Assembly (NCBI RefSeq): GCF_008274805.1
Contig: NZ_CP022579.1
Coordinates: 1,488,001-1,552,000, forward strand
Source: Oryzomicrobium terrae
GTDB taxonomy: Bacteria > Pseudomonadota > Gammaproteobacteria > Burkholderiales > Rhodocyclaceae
Reading direction: 5' to 3'
DNA length: 64,000 bases
In this document: in pieces, positions 11,433 through 19,876 of the stretch
Layout: each line of letters begins with the position of its first letter
How positions within the stretch are numbered: the stretch's first letter is position 1
Notes under the pieces: model-generated
What the model was told of the DNA's origin: nothing
What the model saw: the letters and a program-made list of their open reading frames with translations, nothing else
The model's database searches: none
Translations under genes and position numbers: made by a program

Positions 11433-14400
11433 TACTGGCCCTCCTTGTCGCTGGCCTGAGCCGGTGCACCGGTCGCAGGTTCCAGCTGATGATGGGGGTG
11501 GTGGCCGGTGGGGCGGCGCATCTTGCCCCGGGACAGCCAGCTGAAGAACATCGGGATGAAGATGGTGGCGATGAAGGTCGCCGCCAGCATCCCGCCAAAC
11601 ACGCCGGTACCCATGGATTTGCGCGCTGCGGCGCCGGCCCCGCTGGCCTTGACCAGGGGGAACACGCCGAGGATGAAGGCCATGGAGGTCATGACGATGG
11701 GGCGGAAGCGCAGACGGGCGCCTTCCTGGGCCGCTTCGAGCACACCCATGCCCTCGGCACGTTTCTGGGCGGCGAATTCCACGATCAGGATCGCGTTCTT
11801 GGCTGCCAGACCGATCAGTACCACCAGGCCAATCTGGAAGTAGATGTCGTTGGGCATGCCGCGGATCATCACCGCCGCCAGGGCGCCGAACAGGGCGAAG
11901 GGCACGGCCATGATCACCGCCAGGGGCAGGGTCCACTTCTCGTACTGGGCCGCCAGGATCAGGAACACCATGATGATGCCGAAGCCGAAGGCCACGGCGG
12001 AGGTGGTGCCGGTGCGCTTTTCCTGGAAGGCTTGGCCGGTCCAGGCCAGCTCGTAGCCGGCCGGCAGGGTTTCCTTGGCCACTTCCTCAACGATCTTGAT
12101 CGCGTCGCCGGTACTGACCTTGGGGATGGAGTTGCCCATCACCTTGGCGGCGAGGAAGCCGTTGAAGCGTTCCAGCTGCTCCGGACCAACGATCGACTTG
12201 ACCTTGATCAGGGCCGAGATGGGCACCGCGGCGCCGCTGCTGGAGCGTACGTAGACCTTGCCCAGATCTTCCGGCTTGGCCCGGTAGGCGGCGTCGGACT
12301 GAAGCTGGACCCGGTAGGTGCGGCCGTTGAGGTTGAAGTCGTTGACGTAGAGCGTACCGATGGAAGCCTGCAGGGTCTGGTAGACGTCGCTGACCGGAAT
12401 ACCCATCGAGATGGCCTTGGCCTCGTTCACTTCGACGTAGAGCTGGGGCGAGGTGGGGCGGAAGAAGGTGTTGATGCCCACCAATTCCGGCCGCTTCTTC
12501 AGGCCATCCATGAACTGCTGGATGACGCCGGCCAGTTTCTGCGGGTCGGCCTCGCCCCGGGCCTGGATGTAGGCCTCGAAGCCGCCGGCGGCGCCCAGGC
12601 CGCGGATGGCGGGCGGGTTGAAGACGATGCCCAGGCCGTCCGGCAGCATCATGCCCATGCCGGTGAATTTCTTGGCCAGGTCGTCGGCCACGCCGGTCCG
12701 TTCCTTCCAGTCCTTGAGCGGGATGAACACGGTACCGGCATTGGGCTTCATGCCGCCGCCGATGATGTCGTTACCGGCAATGACGAAGACTTTGTCCACC
12801 GCTTCGTCCTGCTTGATCATCGACTGGAACTGCTCGCCGGTGGTCCGGGTGCGCTGCAGGCTGGCGCCGTCGGGCAGCATCAGGGCGCTGATCAGGTAGC
12901 CCTGGTCTTCGGCCGGCACGAAGCCGCCGGGGACCGCGCGGAACATGAAGATCGAGCCCCCCAGGATGATGACGCAGGCGACGGTACCGATGATGCGGTG
13001 GTGCAGGGTCTTGTGCACCGTGTTGGTGTAGGACTTGGTGAAGCGCTCGAACAGACGGTTGAAGGGTCTGAAGATCGCCGGCTCCTCGTGCTTTTCCTTG
13101 AGCAGCAGGGCACACAGGGCCGGGGTCAGGGTCAGGGCGACGACCCCCGAGATGGTCACCGAGATGGCCACCGTCACGGCAAACTGCTGGTACAGCTTGC
13201 CGGCGATGCCGCCGAGGAAGGCCACCGGGATGAACACCGCGCACAGCACCAGGACGATGGCCACCACCGCGCCGGACACCTCGCGCATGGCTTCGATGGC
13301 CGCCTCCTTGGGCGCCATCTTTTCTTCCCACATCAGGCGTTCGACGTTCTCCAGCACCACGATGGCGTCGTCCACCACGATACCGATGGCCAGCACCATG
13401 GCGAACAGGGTCAGGGTGTTGATCGAGAAACCGAACAGCCACAGGCCGGCGAAGGTGCCGATCAGGGAAACGGGCACGGCCACTAGGGGAATGACGGTGG
13501 CGCGCCAGTTCTGCAGGAAGAGGAAGACCACCGCAGCCACCAGCACCAGGGCTTCGACCAGGGTGTGCACCACTTCACTGATCGAGGCCTGGACGAACTT
13601 GGTGGTGTCGAAGGGGATGACGTAATCCATGCCGCTGGGGAACTTCTGCTTCAGTTCCTCCATGCGTTTCTTCACTTTGTCGGCCACCTCCAGCGCGTTG
13701 GCGCCGGATTGCAGGAAGATGCCGACGCCGACCACGGGCTTGCCCAGCAGGGTGGTGCTGGCATCGTAGTTCTGGGCGCCCAGCTCGACCCGGGCCACGT
13801 CCTTCAGGTACAGGGCGCCCTTGGGGCCATCGGCGCGCACGACGATATTGCCGAATTCCTCGGGGGAGTTGAGGCGACCCTTGGCGGTGACGGTATAGAC
13901 CAACTGTTGGCCGTTGGGAGCCGGTTCCTGACCGATCTTGCCGGCAGCGTTCTGCTTGTTCTGCGCGCTGATGGCGTTGGCGATCTCGGTAGTGGTCACC
14001 CCCAGTTGGGCCATGCGGTCCGGCTTCAGCCAAATCCGCATCGAGTAGTCCAAGGCGCCGAAGATCTGAGCATCGCCCACGCCGGGAATGCGCTTCAGGT
14101 CATCGAGAATGTTGACCAGGGCGTAGTTGGACAGAAAGAGCGGGGTGCGGCTGTTGTCCGGCGAGGTGACGGTGGCCACCAGCAGGATGTCGTTGGAGCG
14201 CTTGGCCACGGTCACGCCGAACTGGCGCACCACGTCCGGCAGGCGAGGCTCGGCGATCTTGACCCGGTTATTCACGTTCACCGTGGCCATGTCGATGTTG
14301 GTTCCAACCTCGAAATTGGCGGTGATGGTGAGGGTGCCGTTGGAGGAGGCCGTGGAATTGAAATACATCAGGTTTTCAATCCCGGACAGCTGCTCCTCGA

Positions 14401-14593
14401 TGGGGCCGGCCACGGTCTTGGTCAGGGTCTCGGCGGAAGCGCCGGGGTAGGAGGCGGAAATGATCACCGTCGGCGGAGCGATTTCCGGGTATTGGGCGAT
14501 CGGTAGCCCCCGGGCCGCCATGATCCCGGCAATGACGATGATGATCGAGATGACCGATGCGAAGATCGGTCGATTAATGAAAAAGCGTGACAT
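11432..14593 (-). CDS. HAE1-type RND inner-membrane multidrug pump (AcrB/MexB/TtgB-like)
   Basis: The 1053-residue length matches AcrB. It opens MSRFFINRPIFASVISI and has the GIVVDDAIVVLENVER motif of transmembrane helix 4, whose paired Asp residues (about 406-407) carry protons, and GLAAKNAILIVEFA in helix 10 with the partner Lys. Large periplasmic loops carry PAIRGLG and GTLYVNDFNLNG-type segments. It is a homotrimeric proton antiporter that exports amphiphilic drugs, dyes or solvents. It sits between the fusion-protein gene (30 bp upstream) and the outer-membrane gene (1-bp overlap). Substrate range cannot be read from sequence. Confidence 0.96.
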   Translation of the reverse strand: MSRFFINRPIFASVISIIIVIAGIMAARGLPIAQYPEIAPPTVIISASYPGASAETLTKTVAGPIEEQLSGIENLMYFNSTASSNGTLTITANFEVGTNIDMATVNVNNRVKIAEPRLPDVVRQFGVTVAKRSNDILLVATVTSPDNSRTPLFLSNYALVNILDDLKRIPGVGDAQIFGALDYSMRIWLKPDRMAQLGVTTTEIANAISAQNKQNAAGKIGQEPAPNGQQLVYTVTAKGRLNSPEEFGNIVVRADGPKGALYLKDVARVELGAQNYDASTTLLGKPVVGVGIFLQSGANALEVADKVKKRMEELKQKFPSGMDYVIPFDTTKFVQASISEVVHTLVEALVLVAAVVFLFLQNWRATVIPLVAVPVSLIGTFAGLWLFGFSINTLTLFAMVLAIGIVVDDAIVVLENVERLMWEEKMAPKEAAIEAMREVSGAVVAIVLVLCAVFIPVAFLGGIAGKLYQQFAVTVAISVTISGVVALTLTPALCALLLKEKHEEPAIFRPFNRLFERFTKSYTNTVHKTLHHRIIGTVACVIILGGSIFMFRAVPGGFVPAEDQGYLISALMLPDGASLQRTRTTGEQFQSMIKQDEAVDKVFVIAGNDIIGGGMKPNAGTVFIPLKDWKERTGVADDLAKKFTGMGMMLPDGLGIVFNPPAIRGLGAAGGFEAYIQARGEADPQKLAGVIQQFMDGLKKRPELVGINTFFRPTSPQLYVEVNEAKAISMGIPVSDVYQTLQASIGTLYVNDFNLNGRTYRVQLQSDAAYRAKPEDLGKVYVRSSSGAAVPISALIKVKSIVGPEQLERFNGFLAAKVMGNSIPKVSTGDAIKIVEEVAKETLPAGYELAWTGQAFQEKRTGTTSAVAFGFGIIMVFLILAAQYEKWTLPLAVIMAVPFALFGALAAVMIRGMPNDIYFQIGLVVLIGLAAKNAILIVEFAAQKRAEGMGVLEAAQEGARLRFRPIVMTSMAFILGVFPLVKASGAGAAARKSMGTGVFGGMLAATFIATIFIPMFFSWLSRGKMRRPTGHHPHHQLEPATGAPAQASDKEGQ

Positions 14594-14622
14594 GGTAGGG
14601 GTGCTTCCCTTTCTGGCGCAGC

Positions 14623-15858
14623 TTACTGCTTGCCTTGAGCGGCAGGCTGGGCGGACGCCTTGGCGCCGTCGGCGGCAGCCTTGTCGGTTGCAGCAGGGGC
14701 TTCGGCCGGCTTGGCGGCGGGCTGGCCCTGGGCCGGCGCGGCGCCAGGCGCTGCCTGGGGACCGTGGGGGGCCACCGGGGTGCCGGGGCGGGCCTTCATC
14801 AGGTTGTCCACAATGACCTTGTCGCCGGCCTTGAGGCCGCCGGTGATGACCCAATCTTTACCGCGCCATTCGGCGGTCTGCACAGGGCGGGGAGCGACCT
14901 TGCTTTCCGCATCCACCACCATTACCAGGCGGGCCTGTTCGGTCTGCAGCACAGCAGCCTGGGGCACCAGGAAGACGCCTTCCCGATTGCCGGTGAGCAG
15001 GCGCACGCGCACAAACTGGCCGGGCAGCAGCTTGCCGTCGGCGTTGTCGAACTCGGCGCGCAGCTGTTGAGTGCCCAGGGTGGGGTCGATGGTGGAGGCG
15101 AGGAAGTTGATCTTGCCCGGCTTCGGATAGACGCTGCCGTCCGGCAGGATCAGCTCGACGCCGCTGACCATGCCGGGTTTGATCTGGCCGCCGGGCAGGG
15201 AGGCCGTGTCGGATTCGGACAGACCGAAACGCACCCACATCGGATTGGACTGATACACCGAGGTAAGCAGGCTGGCATCGGAGGTATTGATCAGGTTGCC
15301 TTCAGACTTCACGGCCCGGCCGGAAACACCGGACACGGGGGCGGTGACGGTGGTCCACGACAGATTCAGCTGGGCCTGGCGCAGGGCAGCCTGGGCAATG
15401 GCGTTATTAGAGACAGCGTCGTCGTATTCCTTTTGGCTGACGGCCTGCTGGGCGATCAGGCCTTTCAAGCGGGCTTCTTCCCGAGCTGTCTGGTCGGCCT
15501 TGGCCTTGGCTTCGGCCAAGGCGATCTCATAAGGAGCCGGGTCGATCTGGAAAAGGGGCTGACCGGCCTTGACCGGCGCGCCTTCCTGATAGAGGCGCTT
15601 GAGCAGGATGCCACCCACCCGGGCACGCACCTCGGTTTCCTTGGCGCCTTCGGTCTGGGCCATCAGTTCCAGAGCGCTGGGGATATTTTGCGGTTGAACT
15701 TCTTGCACCGTGACCGGTAGCCCGCCTGGAGGCATTCCTCCACCCGGCCCGCCGGTTTCGGCGGGCTTGGAACAGGCGGCCGCGAGGGCCGCTACGACTG
15801 CCAATACTCCAGCCCGCACGGTTTGGCGGGCGATCCACATGTTCTTATGGTGTTGCAT
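14623..15858 (-). CDS. RND efflux periplasmic membrane fusion lipoprotein (AcrA/TtgA-like)
   Basis: This 411-residue protein has a signal peptide with lipobox LAAAC (Cys29). It contains the fusion-protein signature RARVGGILLKRLYQEGAPVKAGQPLFQIDP, an alpha-hairpin with coiled-coil potential (about 100-160), the lipoyl half-motif TAPVSGVSGRAVKSEG, and beta-barrel and membrane-proximal regions. It bridges the inner-membrane pump and outer-membrane channel. The C-terminus has an unusual ~60-residue Ala/Pro/Lys-rich tail, probably disordered. It is the first gene of the three-gene operon and is read divergently from the TetR repressor. Confidence 0.95.
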   Translation of the reverse strand: MQHHKNMWIARQTVRAGVLAVVAALAAACSKPAETGGPGGGMPPGGLPVTVQEVQPQNIPSALELMAQTEGAKETEVRARVGGILLKRLYQEGAPVKAGQPLFQIDPAPYEIALAEAKAKADQTAREEARLKGLIAQQAVSQKEYDDAVSNNAIAQAALRQAQLNLSWTTVTAPVSGVSGRAVKSEGNLINTSDASLLTSVYQSNPMWVRFGLSESDTASLPGGQIKPGMVSGVELILPDGSVYPKPGKINFLASTIDPTLGTQQLRAEFDNADGKLLPGQFVRVRLLTGNREGVFLVPQAAVLQTEQARLVMVVDAESKVAPRPVQTAEWRGKDWVITGGLKAGDKVIVDNLMKARPGTPVAPHGPQAAPGAAPAQGQPAAKPAEAPAATDKAAADGAKASAQPAAQGKQ

Positions 15859-15894
15859 GGAATTCTCCGTTGGAGGCGTAATCGGTGCTATTAT

Positions 15895-15912
15895 ATACAG
15901 TCATGATTGTAT
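15895..15912. promoter_or_regulatory. Operator in the RND/TetR divergent promoter region
   Basis: ATACA-8 bp-TGTAT forms an inverted repeat centred on CATGAT. Its TACA...CATGAT-TGTATGTAA layout resembles the operators bound by TtgR/AcrR-type repressors of RND pumps. The site lies between the two divergent starts, so one repressor could control both transcripts. Binding is inferred. Confidence 0.55.
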
Positions 15913-15957
15913 GTAAATCATGTTTTGCATTTCCGTTTTGTATTTATACAGGTAGCC

Positions 15958-16572
15958 ATGGCCCGCAAAACCAAAGCCGAAGCCGAACGGACTCGACAGC
16001 AAATCATTGATGCTGCACGACAGGTATTTCATGCCAGCGGCGTCAGCCGAACCTCGCTGGAAAAGGTCGCCCAGGCGGCCGGGGTCACCCGTGGTGCAGT
16101 GTATTGGCACTTCGCCAATAAGGCCGAGTTGTTCACGGCCATGCGCGAGCATTCCCACACCCTGATCGAACCCGCCGATCGGCTCGTCCTGTCCGAGGAT
16201 TTTGCCGATCCGCTCGACGCCGTCGAGCAATCGATGCTGGCTTTTTTCCGCGTCCTGGAAGAGTCGGAAGAGTTGCGCCAGACCTTCGAGATTATGTCGC
16301 TGCGTTGCGAATACGTGGACGAGTTTTCCACCGTACTGCACGAAGTCAATGGCCCCTGCCTGGAGTTCCTCGGCAAGCTGGAGATCGCCTACGCCCGCGC
16401 CCGCGACAAGGGCACCCTGCGCGAGGGGTTGAGCCCGGAAGCCTTGGCCCTGGACACCATCTCGTTTACGACCGGCGTGTTCCACAACTGGCTTTCCAGC
16501 CAGCCCGGGGAACGCTTGCGCACCGAGGTGCCGTCCATGATCCGCACCCATATCGCACTGCGTCGCCGCTAA
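15958..16572 (+). CDS. TetR-family repressor of the RND pump (TtgR/AcrR-like)
   Basis: The product has 204 residues. MARKTKAEAERTRQQIIDAARQVF begins a TetR helix-turn-helix domain that continues through TSLEKVAQAAGVTRGAVYWHFANKAELF (about 28-60), almost the AcrR/TtgR consensus. The C-terminal ligand domain is all-helical. The start at 15958 gives the standard MARKTK beginning; an upstream ATG at 15907 would translate through the operator and is unlikely. Known relatives repress the adjacent efflux operon and are released by the pump's substrates. It is divergent from the fusion-protein gene. Confidence 0.94.
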   Translation: MARKTKAEAERTRQQIIDAARQVFHASGVSRTSLEKVAQAAGVTRGAVYWHFANKAELFTAMREHSHTLIEPADRLVLSEDFADPLDAVEQSMLAFFRVLEESEELRQTFEIMSLRCEYVDEFSTVLHEVNGPCLEFLGKLEIAYARARDKGTLREGLSPEALALDTISFTTGVFHNWLSSQPGERLRTEVPSMIRTHIALRRR

Positions 16573-16602
16573 CGCTAAAACAACCAGACCCGACAAAAGG
16601 CT

Positions 16603-16630
16603 TTGACTAATCCCGGAAGTTTGCTACTAT
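16603..16630 (+). promoter_or_regulatory. Sigma-70 promoter of tRNA-Ser
   Basis: TTGACT and TACTAT are separated by 16 bp and followed by a GC-rich GCGCGCC discriminator, as expected for stringently controlled tRNA promoters. The tRNA starts 15 bp downstream of the -10. Confidence 0.75.
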
Positions 16631-16645
16631 GCGCGCCTTCCACAC

Positions 16646-16736
<91 letters not shown>

Positions 16737-16744
16737 GTATTACG

Positions 16745-16796
16745 AAAGGCCCGATTTCTAAACCTAATCAATAGGTTGCTGAAGTCGGGCTTTTTT
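16745..16796 (+). terminator. Terminator just inside the left island end
   Basis: GGCCCGA pairs with TCGGGC and is followed by TTTTTT. A second stem, AACCTA/TAGGTT, sits in the loop. It follows the tRNA by 9 bp, so the island supplies a substitute tRNA terminator; the original one is now beyond attR at 24071. Confidence 0.8.
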
Positions 16797-16798
16797 CG

Positions 16799-16821
16799 TT
16801 TACCACACGCTTTTACCACAC
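16799..16821 (+). repeat. Paired TTTACCACAC repeats, left end
   Basis: Two copies of TTTACCACAC start 13 bp apart. The same pair with the same 13-bp period and orientation occurs at 23958-23980 beside the integrase start. They are probably integrase arm-type binding sites. Confidence 0.6.
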
Positions 16822-16935
16822 ACTCGTTGTTTCTTAGTTGATGCCGGTAATTGCACATTGACAACCTTTGCCCCCGTTGCAGCAATTCTTGGCTCCGCTT
16901 ACTTCCTCTTCAACAAGACCAAGGAGGTAATGCCT

Positions 16936-17142
16936 ATGCTCTTCATCCATCGTCCCGTGTTTTTCCGCCTGGGTCGCCTTGAGGTGTTCGCTGAGGGCTG
17001 GAGTCATCAGAGCGGGGAGCGGTGGATTCAAACCGAGAACAAAACAACGGAAGCCGCAAGGGAGTTCCAACTCTGGATGCCGGGGCTTCACCTTGTGGCG
17101 TGTCTGCTGCGTCGGCGTGAAGTTGCCGAAGTGTCAGCCTGA
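16936..17142 (+). CDS. Possible small island protein, 68 aa
   Basis: I do not recognise this product. The case rests on an unusually good ribosome-binding site, AAGGAGG at 16921-16927, 8 bases before ATG at 16936. The predicted protein is basic, with no signal peptide or clear domain. Another frame on the opposite strand (16834-17091, ending CCNGGKGCQC) overlaps it, and only one of the two is likely to be real. Treat as tentative. Confidence 0.3.
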   Translation: MLFIHRPVFFRLGRLEVFAEGWSHQSGERWIQTENKTTEAAREFQLWMPGLHLVACLLRRREVAEVSA

Positions 17143-17201
17143 TGGTCTGACAAAAAGGACAGATAGGCACGTGTCATGACAAAAATCGTGCCAGATTTAC
17201 G

Positions 17202-17239
17202 AAAAAAGCCCAAGACCACCTTTCGAGGGGTAGCTTTGG
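17202..17239 (-). terminator. Terminator after the RNase HI gene
   Basis: On the minus strand AAGCCCAAAG pairs with CTTGGGCTT across a loop and is followed by TTTT, 15-50 bp beyond the RNase HI stop. Confidence 0.7.
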
Positions 17240-17254
17240 GCTTCTTTGTTTGTG

Positions 17255-17698
17255 TCAGTCGCGGATTGACTCGATTCCGAGATTCGCCAGAGCATCAGCG
17301 CGTTCGTTGCCGGGGGTCCCATTGTGGCCTCGCACCCAATGCCACTGAATGTCATGGACTGAGGCCATCTCATCAAGCGCCTTCCACAGGTCGGCGTTCT
17401 CGACCGGCTTTCCGTCAGCCTTGCGCCACCCCTTGGCTTTCCACTTAGGGAGCCATTGGGTGATGCCCTGAACAAGATACTTGGAGTCCGTGTAGAGGAT
17501 GGCAGGAAGGGGGCGTTTGAGGGCTTGCAGTGCCTTGATGACCGCTGTCAGTTCCATCCGGTTGTTTGTGGTCTCAGGTTCTCCCTCGTACCGTTCCTTG
17601 TACTGTTTGCCTCTGCTCAGGGTGACACCCCAGCCACCGGGGCCGGGATTGCCTCGACAGGCACCATCCGTGTAAATCGTAACGGGTTGATCAGCCAT
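17255..17698 (-). CDS. rnhA: Ribonuclease HI
   Basis: This 147-residue protein has all four RNase HI catalytic residues: Asp11 ([11 protein letters not shown]), Glu49 (NNRMEL), Asp71 (YTDSKYL) and Asp135 (NERADALA), plus the His125 loop. It cuts the RNA strand of RNA-DNA hybrids and is full-length. The ATG at 17698 has AGGTGG upstream. Its place on the island suggests a second copy beside a chromosomal rnhA, perhaps to process primers or R-loops for the element. The gene is 32 bp downstream of the BRO-N gene, so the two may be co-transcribed. Confidence 0.95.
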   Translation of the reverse strand: MADQPVTIYTDGACRGNPGPGGWGVTLSRGKQYKERYEGEPETTNNRMELTAVIKALQALKRPLPAILYTDSKYLVQGITQWLPKWKAKGWRKADGKPVENADLWKALDEMASVHDIQWHWVRGHNGTPGNERADALANLGIESIRD

Positions 17699-17730
17699 GC
17701 TGCCACCTGTCTCTGTACGTCCTGACGGAC

Positions 17731-18312
17731 TCAGGCACACAGAGCGGAGACGCCCTGATCGACGAGCTTCTCCATCAGCGATACAGGGAGATCAAACTTC
17801 AGCGCGGCCTCTTGGATTGCCCATTCGCTACTCGCTTGGCTTCTGGCTGGTGATTTCCAGTGATCATGCTCAGTCTGCCTGTCGTAGTAGCGAAGAGCAG
17901 GGAGAGCATTTTCTCGGATGGTCTTGTGAAGAGCGGCCACCAATGTTGGTGACAGGCTCTCCTGACCTGCCAAGTAACCGCCATGCTGACGGATCGAGGG
18001 AAGCACTGTGGATGTAACCCATTTCTTGAAACGCTTGGCTTCCTTTCGGCGACTCCTAAGGATGGCAGAGTAGAGACCCGATTCGTTGATGATCAGGACT
18101 ACTTGATCGCCGCCAAGGGTACCCACAATCTGGGTATCCTTTTCGTCGTCATCAAGATTGCGAACCATCTTTTCCGCATCCCGGTAGCCAAGGATTTGAG
18201 CAACATCTTTGGCGATGAGCCAAGGTTCGCCATCACGGGAAAACGCCCGGACAGGGGATTGAGATTCTGCGGAGTGATCGGCAGATGGAAATGCGAAGGT
18301 AATCACGTTCAT
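17731..18312 (-). CDS. BRO-N domain protein (phage antirepressor-like)
   Basis: The 193-residue product has a BRO-N domain at about 15-115, with [68 protein letters not shown]. This is the DNA-binding module of prophage antirepressors. The C-terminal ~75 residues are helical and match nothing I know. ATG at 18312 has AGGAAG upstream; a longer frame begins inside the structured leader and is less likely. Antirepressors switch phage or satellite programmes, so this may control island induction. It heads a likely operon with rnhA. Confidence 0.85.
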   Translation of the reverse strand: MNVITFAFPSADHSAESQSPVRAFSRDGEPWLIAKDVAQILGYRDAEKMVRNLDDDEKDTQIVGTLGGDQVVLIINESGLYSAILRSRRKEAKRFKKWVTSTVLPSIRQHGGYLAGQESLSPTLVAALHKTIRENALPALRYYDRQTEHDHWKSPARSQASSEWAIQEAALKFDLPVSLMEKLVDQGVSALCA

Positions 18313-18331
18313 GCGTGTAGTCTTCCTATCG

Positions 18332-18413
18332 GTAAAACCCGCGTGAAGCCCCTCCATGTCAGCCACCAGCCCCCACTACACGGGGAACTGACATGGCAAC
18401 ACACGGGCTTTAC
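18332..18413 (-). promoter_or_regulatory. Long structured leader/operator upstream of the BRO-N gene
   Basis: Three nested inverted repeats stack: an outer 10-bp pair (18332-18341 with 18404-18413), CCATGTCAG/CTGACATGG (18354-18362 with 18388-18396), and CCCC/GGGG around a short loop. The outer pair has one mismatch in DNA that becomes a G-U pair only in RNA read from the minus strand, the same strand as the gene starting 20 bp further on. A 5' leader RNA is therefore more likely than a purely DNA-level operator, though either is possible. Confidence 0.5.
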
Positions 18414-19211
18414 GGATCGGGCTGGTTAAGGGAATGGCCTTGGGGAGGCCGGGGTGAGGTGCACAGGAACACCAAAGCGGTCACGCTCGGTTCATCACCG
18501 GGTGGCCTTCGGTATCACCTGTGTTGGGTCTTCATCTTGGTTATTCATGGATGAAGAACATGGAGGCGGGGTCACCTCGGAAAGATGCTGGTCTCTCCGA
18601 TGTCACACGTTGGGGGAACCTTCGGTGACACCATCGGTATCACCAGCGTTGATACTGAAGATGCTGATGATCAGGGATTGACCCTAGATCATCTTCAGAT
18701 TCCCCTCCACCCTCTCATCCACCACGCCGCGGCATACACAAACCCAAGCGGCTGTGCGCTTAGGCTGGTTGTCGAGGATTACCGTGTGGTCTGCCTCGAT
18801 GCTGGTTCCACCACCTCCAGCACCGGCTACGTCAAGTTCGCCACATCTACTCGTCTGCCTCGATTGGCGGCAGATTGAACGAATCCCATGATGATTCGCG
18901 GAGCGATGGACGCTTGAAGACCCAAAGGACAAGGGCAGAGGAGCGCGTCGGTTTCATGGGCTTGACCCTGAGTCACCTTCGAGTTCCCCGGAAGGGCGTT
19001 CCTTCCTATGGGGTGTCTTAATTGAAAATCGTTGAAAAATCAGTTGGTTGCCAATATCATAAAATGACGATTGGTTTGCCGATTGATGGGTTCTTCGGCA
19101 AGGCGCACGAAACTCACTACAAGCGGTTTTCTTGATTGGGTAATGGGTTGGTGTTGCCAGGCTTCAAAAAACGGCTTTTGTGCACCTTTGCATTCGTCTG
19201 AGCGGTGTTGC
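18414..19211. other. Hairpin-rich non-coding segment of the island
   Basis: No convincing gene is seen in ~800 bp. The segment contains several inverted repeats: CTGAAGATG/CATCTTCAG with inner AGGG/CCCT (18655-18698), CGAATC/GATTCG near 18890, and CCCCGGAAGG/CCTTCC..GGGG (18986-19013). A 28-bp direct repeat occurs at 18678-18705 and 18962-18989, matching at 21 of 28 positions, and GGTATCACC/CCTTCGGT motifs recur at 18505-18650. It may be an origin, a packaging site or a regulatory RNA region. Function unknown. Confidence 0.5.
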
Positions 19212-19799
19212 TCAGGTGGTGGAAGTCTCGCTTTCCCTAATCCGCATGATCGTTTGGCGGCTGGTGTTGAAGTCACGGGCAAGCGCAGCGACAGCTTCAC
19301 CCTGTTGGAGTCGCTGAAGGACTTCGGCTCGTTGCTCTTCGGTCAGAGCAGCAGGGCGTCCACAGTGCTTCCCTTCCGCCTTGGCTCTGGTGAGTCCCTG
19401 CTGGGTACGTTCGATCAGCAGGTCGCGTTCAAACTCGGCAACAGCGGCGAGAACCTGCATGGTCATCTTCCCTGCTGAACTTGTCAGATCAACACCACCC
19501 AAGGCAAGGCAATGAACCCGGACACCGATCTGGGCCAGTGCTTCGACAGTTGCCCTGACATCCATCGCATTACGTCCAAGGCGGTCGAGCTTGGTGACAA
19601 CAAGGATGTCTCCTTCTTCGAGTCGATCAAGGAGCTTGGCAAAGGCTGGACGTGCAGAGGCTTGGGTAGAGCCACTGATGCACTCAGAGACGATTCTCTT
19701 GGGGTCAATGCTGAACCCTGCCGCTTTGATTTCCTGAACCTGATTGTCGGTGGTCTGATCGGTAGTGGAGACTCGGCAGTAAGCGAAGAGACGGGACAT
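19212..19799 (-). CDS. Serine recombinase (resolvase/invertase family)
   Basis: This 195-residue protein begins [20 protein letters not shown], with the catalytic Ser in the RVST motif. [14 protein letters not shown] and the long helix [34 protein letters not shown] are typical of small resolvases. A C-terminal Hin-type helix-turn-helix ([20 protein letters not shown]) completes it. It should cut and rejoin DNA at a res or inversion site. ATG at 19799 has GAGG upstream; an in-frame TTG lies 6 bp earlier. The 34-bp palindromic site lies just upstream of the gene, as in Tn3-family resolvase modules. No transposase is present. Confidence 0.93.
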   Translation of the reverse strand: MSRLFAYCRVSTTDQTTDNQVQEIKAAGFSIDPKRIVSECISGSTQASARPAFAKLLDRLEEGDILVVTKLDRLGRNAMDVRATVEALAQIGVRVHCLALGGVDLTSSAGKMTMQVLAAVAEFERDLLIERTQQGLTRAKAEGKHCGRPAALTEEQRAEVLQRLQQGEAVAALARDFNTSRQTIMRIRESETSTT

Positions 19800-19842
19800 G
19801 GACAACCTCGTGTGTACGAAAACGGTGTCCGTATATTCGATG

Positions 19843-19876
19843 TGTCCGAAAATTCTGTCAAGCTATGTTTCGGACA
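19843..19876. promoter_or_regulatory. Res-like recombinase binding site
   Basis: TGTCCGAAA and TTTCGGACA form perfect 9-bp inverted ends exactly 34 bp apart. An additional TGTCCG half-site lies at 19827. The TGTCnG half-site and the 34-bp subsite length resemble those of Tn3/gamma-delta res sites. It sits about 45 bp upstream of the recombinase start, where expression autoregulation would also be expected. Confidence 0.6.

Noticed and set aside
11489-13486. 665-residue plus-strand frame rich in His/Gln/Gly
   Set aside because: Shadow of the RND pump gene, which has full family motifs on the other strand.
16834-17091. 85-residue minus-strand frame ending CCNGGKGCQC
   Set aside because: No good ribosome site and it overlaps the plus-strand small frame that has one. 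It is not excluded, but I could not support it.
18684-18932. 82-residue minus-strand frame in the island gap
   Set aside because: No ribosome site, unusual composition, and it overlaps hairpins and direct repeats.
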